NCBI GenBank assembly: GCA_029465975.1 | Contig: CM055738.1 | Span: 2,639,351-2,703,350, forward strand | DNA: 64,000 nucleotides | From: Dallia pectoralis | Taxonomy: Eukaryota > Chordata > Actinopteri > Esociformes > Umbridae | Direction of reading: 5' to 3' | Shown here: piece after piece, positions 23,870-34,393 of the stretch | How the letters are laid out: every line of letters begins with the position of its first letter | How positions within the stretch are numbered: the stretch's first letter is position 1 | The notes under the pieces: model-generated | Told to the model about the DNA's origin: nothing | What the model saw: the letters and a program-made list of their open reading frames with translations, nothing else | Database searches by the model: none | Program-made: the position numbers and the translations under genes

Positions 23870-24175
23870 CCAGTGCTGTATGCAGTCATATGATTGGCCG
23901 TTGTATCCCGACCCCAGTGCTGTATGCAGTCATCTGATTGGCCGTTGTATCCCGACCCCAGTGCTGTATGCAGTCATCTGATTGGCCGTTGTATCCCGAC
24001 CCCAGTGCTGTATGCAGTCATCTGATTGGCCGTTGTATTCCGGCCACAGTGCTGTATGCAGTCATCTGATTGGCCGTTGTATCCCGGCCACAGTGCTGTA
24101 TGCAGTCATCTGTTTGGCTGTTGTATCCCGACCACAGTGCAGTATGCAGTCATCTGATTGGCCGTCGTATCTGTC
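23870..24175 (+). promoter_or_regulatory. seven-unit tandem array carrying CCAAT-type (ATTGGC) boxes
   Basis: Units of about 45 bp between bin1 and slc23a3. Six of seven contain GATTGGCC (inverted CCAAT, NF-Y type); the other has GTTTGGCT. Three more ATTGG elements follow at about 24259, 24432 and 24464. It lies 1.3 kb upstream of the slc23a3 start. Confidence 0.4.
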
Positions 24176-25466
24176 ATTGGTTCTGGACGAGACTGTATTG
24201 TTGGACAGCGTGTGCGTGTCCTCTATATTAAGCAGTGTTGGGTAACTTCCAGGGCCTGATTGGTGCTTCACTCTAGCCACGCCCCAAGGAACACACCTGT
24301 GTCCAATAGGAAACAAATAGTCAAATCAGTGCTATTATTTCCATGGTGTTTGCTAGGGGGAGGAACACAGGTGTGATATCAACTCTAGTCCTCTGTGGTG
24401 TGTTTGTAACACCACACTTCCTTATATCTGGTGATTGGCTGAGACAGTTTTACAAGAGCCATTCTGATTGGATGGGGACTCGTGGGCGGCCACTCCTGCT
24501 GAGTCATATTTGAGAACTTTGTGTTGTTGCTGGTTCTTATTATCGTGCATTATTTGTTGTGTATATTACGTGTCATTTATTTACCAAGCTGTGACAACGG
24601 AGATCCACATTATTATATCAACGTATCCATATCTGTGTACGTGAGTAAATGTGTCAAAGAGCATGCCAAACTTATTCCACGTGTGGTGAATTACCTGAGT
24701 AGTCCTCTCTCCTGAACTCGTTACTCTGTGAAAGATCTTGTTCTTCCGCCAGCTATTGGAGGAAGAGGATGTTTCCCCTTCACCCAACCGATCAATAGTA
24801 ATAAACCGGGATTTAGAAGCTCAGCCTCCGAGTCTTTTTCTATTCACACTTTCATTACCGAATGAAACGACTTACATGATCTCCCGTCTGCCTTTCAAAC
24901 GCTGAAGCTCTTTCTCACATTACGGAATGTACCACAACGGCTGACATGGTGGTGTTTTTAGATTAGGCAGATTCCTAATGCCTTCTGACACACATCGATG
25001 GCCTTGTTGTGCCAGAAAGTCTACTGCAGTCGCTACTGTAATTAGTGTTTTTGCATACTATGTAGTATTCAGGGACTAACGAGCTGATCGGCATTAACAA
25101 CTTGGCTATAGATTTATCTCTGGGTTTAAAGGTTAGAGAATCATTGATAATCGGGGATTGAATCAATTCCCTGGACATTCTGGTGTGTGTGTGTGTGGAA
25201 TGATTAAAAGAGCAAGATACAAGTAATGTCAAACTACTGAATATTTCTTCACTGTAGCAGGTCAAAGTTCACCCAGGGCAGAGAGAGGGTAGAGAATGGC
25301 AAGCCGTTTCAGCTGAGCCGCTGGGAATATCAGCAGATGAGTCAAAAACAGGAAGAGAAAGGTGACAGGGAGAGAGAACAGACAAGGAGAGAAAGGAGAC
25401 CGGAAGAGAGAACAGCCAGTAGGAAATCTGGATTATGCATGTAGGTGGTGTTAACACTAGAAGACC
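24176..25466. other. intergenic sequence upstream of slc23a3
   Basis: Unique. Holds scattered ATTGG boxes and a short GT run near 25180. 25345-25430 is rich in GGAGAGA-type words. The presumed slc23a3 promoter lies here, but no TATA element is obvious. Confidence 0.5.
24800..24805 (+). terminator. possible bin1 polyadenylation signal
   Basis: AATAAA on the plus strand about 2.1 kb after the bin1 stop and 660 bp before the slc23a3 start. I saw no canonical hexamer closer to the stop, but the 3' end is not otherwise marked. Confidence 0.25.
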
Positions 25467-25592
25467 ATGCAGTCTCAGTGTGGGGACACACACCTGGATA
25501 TTTCTGAGGAAACTGAGAAGACCAAGAGGACAGATGCCCTAGGAATGAACCAATGTCCTCCCTGCATTCTCAACCTGCTTCTGGCTGTACAG
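25467..25592 (+). CDS. slc23a3: slc23a3 exon 1 (start codon)
   Basis: 42 codons from ATG at 25467 (MQSQCGDTHLDISEETEKTK) to CPPCILNLLLAVQ, donor gtaggc. The end aligns with human LPWGLSCLLALQ just before the conserved Gln-His. A second in-frame ATG at 25545 would also work. The hydrophilic N-terminus is cytoplasmic in this family. Confidence 0.82.
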
Positions 25593-28500
25593 GTAGGCCC
25601 CCTCGTGTCACTGCAAAGGTCAGGGCCATGATTGCGGTTGGATGTTCTGTACACCTACTCATTCAAGAGTATTTCTGTATTTTTACTATTTCCCAGAATG
25701 TGAAATGTTAGTGGTGACATCCAAACTGTGAAATGACACATGAAATTATGAGGTGAGAGGTTATAAACAAAATTACGTTCATATTTTTGATGACAACTCG
25801 TGTCAATGACCACTTTGCACCAATTGGCATTCTCTCAACCATCTTCAGCAGGTAGTCACCTGGGATGCTTTTCCAATAGTCCCAAATATGCGGTGCGATT
25901 GTAAAAAAAAAATTCTTAAGCCTGGTGTGTTTCACCTTGTAAGAACAGCTCATACACAGCCTGGAGGTGTGTTTCACCTTGTAAGAACAGCTCATACACA
26001 GCCTGGAGGAGTGTTTTACCTTGTAAGAACAGCTCATACACGGCCTGGAGGTGTGTTTCACCTTGTAAGAACAGCTCATACACGGCCTGGAGGTGTGTTT
26101 CACCTTGTAAGAACAGCTCATACACAGCCTGGAGGTGTGTTTCACCTTGTAAGAACAGCTCATACACAGCCTGGAGGTGTGTTTCACCTTGTAAGAACAG
26201 CTCATACACAGCCTGGAGGTGTGTTTCACCTTGTAAGAACAGCTCATACACGGCCTGGAGGTGTGTTTCACCTTGTAAGAACAGCTCATACACAGCCTGG
26301 AGGTGTGTTTCACCTTGTAAGAACAGCTCATACACAGCCTGGAGGTGTGTTTCACCTTGTAAGAACAGCTCATACACGGCCTGGAGGTGTGTTTCACCTT
26401 GTAAGAACAGCTCATACACGGCCTGGAGGTGTGTTTCACCTTGTAAGAACAGCTCATACACAGCCTGGAGGAGTGTTTCACCTTGTAAGAACAGCTCATA
26501 CACAGCCTGGAGGTGTGTTTCACCTTGTAAGAACAGCTCATACACAGCCTGGAGGTGTGTTTCACCTTGTAAGAACAGCTCATACACGGCCTGGAGGTGT
26601 GTTTCACCTTGTAAGAACAGCTCATACACGGCCTGGAGGTGTGTTTCACCTTGTAAGAACAGCTCATACACAGCCTGGAGGTGTGTTTCACCTTGTAAGA
26701 ACAGCTCATACACAGCCTGGAGGTGTGTTTCACCTTGTAAGAACAGCTCATACACGGCCTGGAGGTGTGTTTCACCTTGTAAGAACAGCTCATACACAGC
26801 CTGGAGGTGTGTTTCACCTTGTAAGAACAGCTCATACACAGCCTGGAGGTGTGTTTCACCTTGTAAGAACAGCTCATACACGGCCTGGAGGTGTGTTTCA
26901 CCTTGTAAGAACAGCTCATACACAGCCTGGAGGTGTGTTTCACCTTGTAAGAACAGCTCATACACAGCCTGGAGGTGTGTTTCACCTTGTTCATACACCC
27001 TGGAGGTGTACCTTGTAAGAACAGCTCATACACAGCCTGGAGGTGTGTTTCACCTTGTAAGAACAGCTCATACACGGCCTGGAGGTGTGTTTCACCTTGT
27101 AAGAACAGCTCATAGAACAGCTCATACACAGCCTGGAGGTGTGTTTCACCTTGTAAGAACAGCTCATACACAGCCTGGAGGTGTGTTTCACCTTGTAAGA
27201 ACAGCTCATACACAGCCTGGAGGTGTGTTTCACCTTGTTTCAAGAACAGCTCATACACGGCCTGGAGGTGTGTTTCACCTTGTAAGAACAGCTCATACAC
27301 GGCCTGGAGGTGTGTTTCACCTTGTAAGAACAGCTCATACACAGCCTGGAGGTGTGTTTCACCTTGTAAGAACAGCTCATACACAGCCTGGAGGTGTGTT
27401 TTACCTTGTAAGAACAGCTCATACACGGCCTGGAGGTGTGTTTCACCTTGTAAGAACAGCTCATACACAGCCTGGAGGTGTGTTTCACCTTGTAAGAACA
27501 GCTCATACACAGCCTGGAGGTGTGTTTCACCTTGTAAGAACAGCTCATACACGGCCTGGAGGTGTGTTTCACCTTGTAAGAACAGCTCATACACGGCCTG
27601 GAGGTGTGTTTCACCTTGTAAGAACAGCTCATACACAGCCTGGAGGAGTGTTTCACCTTGTAAGAACAGCTCATACACAGCCTGGAGGTGTGTTTCACCT
27701 TGTAAGAACAGCTCATACACGGCCTGGAGGTGTGTTTCACCTTGTAAGAACAGCTCATACACAGCCTGGAGGAGTGTTTCACCTTGTAAGAACAGCTCAT
27801 ACACAGCCTGGAGGTGTGTTTCACCTTGTAAGAACAGCTCATACACGGCCTGGAGGTGGGAATTACTGACAGAAAGGTGAACAAGACAACAACTAATAAC
27901 TACTATTAGTTACTATTGACCACTATTCACTAATATTAACTACTGTAATATTGACCACTATTAATTACTGTGAACTACTATTAACCACTATTAACTACAA
28001 TCAACCACTAGGAACTACTATTAACCACTATTTACTACTATTCACTAATATTAAAAACTATTAACTACTATTAACCACTATTCACTACTAGTAACTACTA
28101 TGAGCCACTATTAATTACTATTAACTACTATTAACCACTATTAATTACTATTAACTATTATTAATCACAACCCACCAGAGGGAGACAAATGATCTTGTAC
28201 AAACCCATAGAAAACCTTCAGCCTCAAATTCTGTTCACGACGAGATTAAATAAATATTTAGTGTTTTCTAAATTCATTGCACATACCCCATTCACAGCCT
28301 TAGTTGAGCTCAGGTGCTTAACTGGTTCTACTGATCATCATTGAGGTGTTTCTACAACTTGATTGGAGTCCACATGTGGTAAATCAATTTGATTGGACAT
28401 TATTTGAAAACATGTTGACTCGTCTGACCACGAACAACGATTCCGAGATTTGACCGGATTCCTGGAATCTTTAATTGTGCCGAAGGTGAAATAGCCCAAA

Positions 28501-31500
28501 TCCCGACACATCTGTTTGCAGATTGGCGATTCTCGACCCTTCCTTGATCGTAAAGGACTCTTTTTGGGAATATGTCCAACCTGTTTCACATCCCATTCTA
28601 ATGCCAACTTCTCACATCGCTATTGGTCCTAAATTAAGGGCCCCGGTTTTTTTTGGAACGTGTTGCATGCATCAATAAAAAGACTATGCAGTTGATTAGT
28701 TAAAACATCAAATATTTTGTCTTTATAAGTGTCTTTATTAACATTTTCCATATTGTCCCCAACCCTTTGGGAATTGTGGTTGTAGTTGATTGGCAGCCAT
28801 TTGTCCATAACAGCCTGATACACGCAATCAAGGAAACAGTTTATGTTGAGATGTGTCTGTTATTGGAACCACTGTGATGATTTATTTGAGCTGCAATCTG
28901 AGGTGCCGTTTATTGCCAATTTCTGAGACTGACAGCTCTGATAAACATATCCTCTGTTATATTCTGGGTCTTCCTTTCCTGTGTCGGCCCTCATGAGAGC
29001 CAGTTTCATGATTGAGATTGATCTGTTTGTGACTGCACTTAAAGGAACTTTCAAAGTTCATTCCATTTCTCATTTTGACTGTCTTAAAGACTTCATGGAC
29101 TGTTGTTTCTCTTTGCTTATTTGGGACTTTCCTGATATATACGGACGACTACAGTACAGATGTAATGATGGTCTTTGTACACCAAACCTATCCTGTCACA
29201 CAAACAACTTTTGGCAGTTACGCACACAAATGGAAATGCATTCCAGGTGACTACCTCATTAGGCTGGTTGAGAGAATGCCAATAATGTGCAAAGCTGTCA
29301 TCAAGGCCCCAAGAGTGTCAACTGTAAAGAACAGGATTTGTACGTTTGTGGTTGATACATCATTCCATATGTGTGTTATTTCACAGTTCGATGTCTTCTA
29401 CTATTCTACAATGTGGAAAATAGTGAAAACCCTTTAATGTGTTTTTGACTGCTACTGTATGTTTGCATGACTAGACATGATTGCCAAGTACCAGACCTTT
29501 AGAAGACTCTATATGAATGCACTTAAATCAGAAATAAACAGGAACTGTAAGATGGTTTATCTCACAACCTCTCTCTCACTCTCCCATTTCTCTCACAACC
29601 TCCCTAACCCTCTAACCCTCCTTCTCTAACCCTCCTTCTCTAACCCTAACCCTCTTTCTCTAACCCTAACCCGCTCTCTCTAGCACGTATTTGTCCAGTG
29701 TTCTCTACTCGTTCTTGTTCTAGGCCTGTTGTTGCCTCATCTACCATCAGAGGATGGAGACGGGGAAAGGTTTCTGTCTTCCATGTTGTTCTACTCTAGC
29801 TTATCCACCCTGCTTCAAAGCTGTCTGGGGACATGGTGAGCAAATATTGTGTGATTAATAAACCCTTAACTAAATGAATTGGTATATCATTCTAGTCACA
29901 CTATATTGAACCCATTTTAAAACTCTGTGTATTTAATTGATGTTCACAAAACAGTATTGAACACATCAGGTAAATCTGTGCATTTCGCTGTCGCCCATAG
30001 TCTACCCCTGGTCCAGGTTTCCTCTCTAGAGGCCCTTATTCCTGCTGTGGTACTCGCCTCGCAGATTGGTGAGTTGGTCTCTCGTCCAGATAAGCCTCTC
30101 CGCTGACTGTGCCTGTATCACAGGACACGTTTCCACGACAGCTATCCAATTGAGCTCGAACAAGGGCTGCAGAATTTGGAAACGTCCTATCTGAACTGCT
30201 GCTGGCCTATTGTAAAAACGGGTCCTGTGTAGAATTTAAACAGAACCAATTTAAAATAACCAAACTTGTCTCCGGCTCCTCTTACTATACCAAATGAGGC
30301 CCTAATTACATTAGTTAGTCCAGGGTTTTTTAAGTTGGGGATAAAGTATCGCAAGTGTAAAAAGCAGTAAACTATGACAAGACTAAATCTCAAAACTAAT
30401 ATATATTATATTAATTGAAACATTTACTGCAGACGAGTTCTAGTATTACGCTAAACATCTTCCATACAGCCTATTTAACAGTCCGATAAACTTCCTAAAC
30501 AGCATGAATAGTGGTTGTAACAGTGCTGTATATCATTCTGCAGTGGGAGAATCAGCCTGCAGGGGGCGCTGTGAGGAGAATGAGGGCCTGATTCAGCCCA
30601 ACATCAACCCAGTCAGAGAGGTACTGTAAGGTTGCTGTCCAGGGTGCTGAATCCACAGCCCAGACCACCACCTCTCCTGTTGCTGTTCTGATTTTATGAA
30701 CCTATAGTTCAGAAGAACCTCTGTTAAAGACTTTAAATACACCACATACATGTCTCCTCTTAAACATTAGACTCCATCCCTCTATCTTTACCTCTCTCCT
30801 CTCCATCCCTCTCTCCCTGAGGTGCTATCTTTCTCTCTACCTCTCTCTTTATATCTTTATCTCCCCCACTCCATCTCTTACCTCTCTTTCTCTCACCTAT
30901 ATCTCCCCCACTCCATCTTTACCTCTCTTTCTCTCACCTATATCTCCCCCACTCCATCTCTTACCTCTCTTTCTCTCACCTATATCTCCCCCACTCCATT
31001 TCTTACCTCTCTTTCTCTCACCTATATCTCCCCCACTCCATCTCTTACCTCTATTTCTCTCCCCTATATCTCCCCCACTCCATCTCTTACCTCTCTTTCT
31101 CTCACCTATATCTCCCCCACTCCATCTCTTACCTCTCTTTCTCTCACCTATACCTCCCCCACTCCATCTCTTACCTCTCTTTCTCTCACCTATATCTCCC
31201 CCACTCCATCTCTTACCTCTCTTTCTCTCACCTATATCTCCCCCACTCCATCTCTTACCTCTCTTTCTCTCACCTATATCTCCCCCACTCCATCTCTTAC
31301 CTCTCTTTCTCTCACCTATATCTCCCCCACTCCATCTCTTACCTCTCTTTCTCTCACCTATATCTCCCCCACTCTATCTTTACCTCTCTTTCTCTCACCT
31401 ATATCTCCCCCACCCCATCTCTTTTCATCTCTCCCCCCTCTATCTTTAACTCCTGCAACTCTCTCCTTCTTGACATGCCCTCCTCATTTCTGTTTCTCTC

Positions 31501-33698
31501 CACGTTTCTCCAGTTGCAGGGTGTGACAGTGACAACGGGTTTGGTCCAGTTGGTTCTGGGTGTGACGGGCCTGGGTGGGCTGGTTCTGAGACACTGTGGT
31601 CCACTGGTCATGGCTCCTCTACTGTGTCTGCTGGGCTTCTCCATCTACAGGGAGGCGGCGTTGTTCTGCTCGGACCACTGGGCCATCGCTGCTCTGTACG
31701 GTTCCCTCATGTCTGTCTGTCGGGGAATACCAGGAATAGATGGGGATATATGGGGAACGCCAGGAATAGATGGGGATATATGGGGAACGCCGGGAAGAGA
31801 TGGGGATAAATGGGGAATACCAGGAAGAGATGGGGATATATGGGGTACACCAGGAAGAGATGGGGATGAATGGGGAATACCAGGAAGAGATGGCGATGAA
31901 TAGGGAACACCAGGAAGAGATGGGGATGAATGGGGAACACCAGGAAGAGATGGGGATACATGGGGAACACCAGGAAGAGATGGGGATGAATGGGGAACAC
32001 CAGGAAGAGATGGGGATACATGGGGAACACCAGGAAGAGATGGGGATGAATGGGGAACCCCAGGAAGTGATGGGGATATATGGGGAACACCAGGAAGAGA
32101 TGAGGATACATGGGGAACCCCAGGAAGTGATGGGGATATATGGGGAACACCAGGAAGTGATTGGGATATATGGGGAACACCAGGAAGAGATGGGGATACA
32201 TGGGGAATACCAGGAAGAGATGGGGATGAATGGGGAACACCAGGAAGAGATGAGGATGAATGGGGAATACCAGGAAGAGATGGGGATATATGGGGAACAC
32301 CAGGAAGAGATGAGGATGAATGGGGAATACCAGGAAGAGATGGGGATATATGGGGAACACCAGGAAGAGATGAGGATGAATGGGGAATACCAGAAAGAGA
32401 TGGGGATATATGGGGAACACCAGGAAGAGATGAGGATGAATGGGGAATACCAGGAAGTGATGGGGATGAATAAATACATTATGTGTCTCTTATTACTATG
32501 TTAATACTATGTTATTACGTAGTTCTATGCATATTTATATTGCCACCATTCTCTATCTAGGGTGGTTATCCTGATGGTTGGCATGTCCCAGCATCTACGC
32601 ACCTTCCTGTTCCCAGCATGCATCAGGCTGCCTCAACTCCCCATCTGTAGGATGCTCTCAGTGAGTCAGACCTCTGAGTATCTGCTCTGTTTGATTGAGT
32701 GATTTACTGACTGATTGGCTGGCTGGGCGATTTACTGACTAGCTGACTGACTGGGAGGTTTACTGACTGGCTGACTGACTGGGTGATTTACTGACTAGCG
32801 GGCTGACTGACTGGGTGAAATGGTGAATATCCCGCTGGCTGGACAATTTACTGATTGGCTGGGTCACTGTGGGCGAATACTGACTGGCAGGATTGGCAAT
32901 AATCGACACGAATGAGTATCTGAATGATGTGTGAATGTGTGTAGGTTCAGCAGTCTGTGCTGAGTGTCCGGGCGATGTGTGTGTGTGTGTGTAGGTTCAG
33001 CAGTCTGTGCTGAGTGTCCGGGCGATGTGTGTGTGTGTGTGTAGGTTCAGCAGTCTGTGCTGAGTGTCCGGGCGATGTGTGTGTGTGTGTGTGTCTGTGT
33101 CTGTGTGCAGGTTCTGCAGTCTGTGCTGAGTGTCCGGGCGAAGTGTGTGTGGGTGTGTGTGTGTGTCTGTGTGCAGGTTCTGCAGTCTGTGCTGAGTGTC
33201 CGGGCGAAGTGTGTGTGGGTGTGTGTGTGTGTCTGTGTGCAGGTTCAGCAGTCTGTGCTGAGTGTCCGGGCGATGTGTGTGTGTGTGTGTAGGTTCAGCA
33301 GTCTGTGCTGAGTGTCCGGGCGATGTGTGTGTGTGTGTGTCTGTGTCTGTGTGCAGGTTCTGCAGTCTGTGCTGAGTGTCCGGGCGAAGTGTGTGTGGGT
33401 GTGTGTGTGTGTCTGTGTGCAGGTTCTGCAGTCCGTGCTGAGTGTCTGGGCGATGTGTGTGTGTGTGTGTGCAGGTTCTGCTGCCTGTGCTGAGTGATGT
33501 GTGTGTGTGTGTGTGTGTGCAGGTTCTGCTGCCTGTGCTGAGTGATGTGTGTGTGTGTGTGTGTGTGCAGGTTCTGCTGCCTGTGCTGAGTGATGTGTGT
33601 GTGTGTGTGTGTGTGCAGGTTCTGCTGTCTGTGCTGAGTGAGGTTCTGTGTGTGATGTGTGTGTGTGTGTGTGCAGGTTCTGCTGCCTGTGCTGAGTG

Positions 33699-33730
<32 letters not shown>

Positions 33731-33981
33731 GTTCTGCTGTCTGTGCTGAGTGATGTGTGTGTGTGTGTGTGTGCAGGTTCTGCTGCCTGTGATGTGTGTG
33801 TGTGTGTGTGCAGGTTCTGCTGCCTGTGCTGAGTGATGTGTGTGTGTGTGTGTGTGTGCAGGTTCTGCTGCCTGTGCTGAGTGATGTGTGTGTGTGTGTG
33901 TGTGTGTGCAGGTTCTGCTGCCTGTGCTGAGTGATGTGTGTGTGTGTGTGTGTGTGCAGGTTCTGCTGTCTGTGCTGAGTG

Positions 33982-34013
<32 letters not shown>

Positions 34014-34353
34014 GTTCTGCTGCCTGTGATGTGTGTGTGTGTGTGTGCAGGTTCTGCTGCCTGTGCTGAGTGATGTGTGTGTGTGTGTGTGTGCAGGTTC
34101 TGCTGCCTGTGCTGAGTGTCTGGGCGATATGTGCCCTGCTTGAGTCTTTGGGCTATTTGCATCTGCACTCCGTCTCTGAGCTGCTGATGTCCGTCAACTC
34201 CTCTCTCCTGGCACCTCCTCTGTCTGAGAGAAAACTCTCCTCCAACACTGTCCAGTGGCTCTGCCTCCCCCTGGCAGGTCAGTGGTGTTGCTATGGTCTG
34301 TTGTGGCTGCACAGATGCCAGTTAGCTAACATGTCTGTCTGATCAGTGTAACT

Positions 34354-34393
<40 letters not shown>

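Larger units (their letters stand above)
25644..29460 (-). mobile_element. decayed Tc1/mariner transposon in slc23a3 intron 1
   Basis: The ends (25644-25880 and 29235-29458) are inverted copies of the long terminal repeat of the common salmonid-type Tc1 elements: GGCATTCTCTCAACC and GGTAGTCACCTGG at the left, their complement at the right. Between them on the minus strand, in the right order, are transposase remnants: helix-turn-helix region (29054-28860, MKLALMRADTGKEDPE), a first catalytic motif SWSDES (near 28424), KHTSRLC repeated in the minisatellite, and WKSIPGDYLLKMVERMP (near 25880). Many frameshifts and stops; not functional. About 3.8 kb, against 1.6 kb for an intact element, because of the internal array and a nested fragment. 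Confidence 0.82.

Noticed and set aside
25708..27869. Up to 712-codon frames on both strands
   Set aside because: 42-bp minisatellite within a dead transposon. Only the transposase-derived meaning of the unit is real.
29724..29835. Alternative acceptor ttctag at 29723 for slc23a3 exon 2
   Set aside because: Starting at 29684 instead restores HVFVQ after the conserved Gln and joins exon 1 in phase.
31619..32504. 240-290-codon frames over the slc23a3 intron 5 array
   Set aside because: 30-bp unit artefact; the real coding part stops at 31695, as shown by phase and homology of exon 6.
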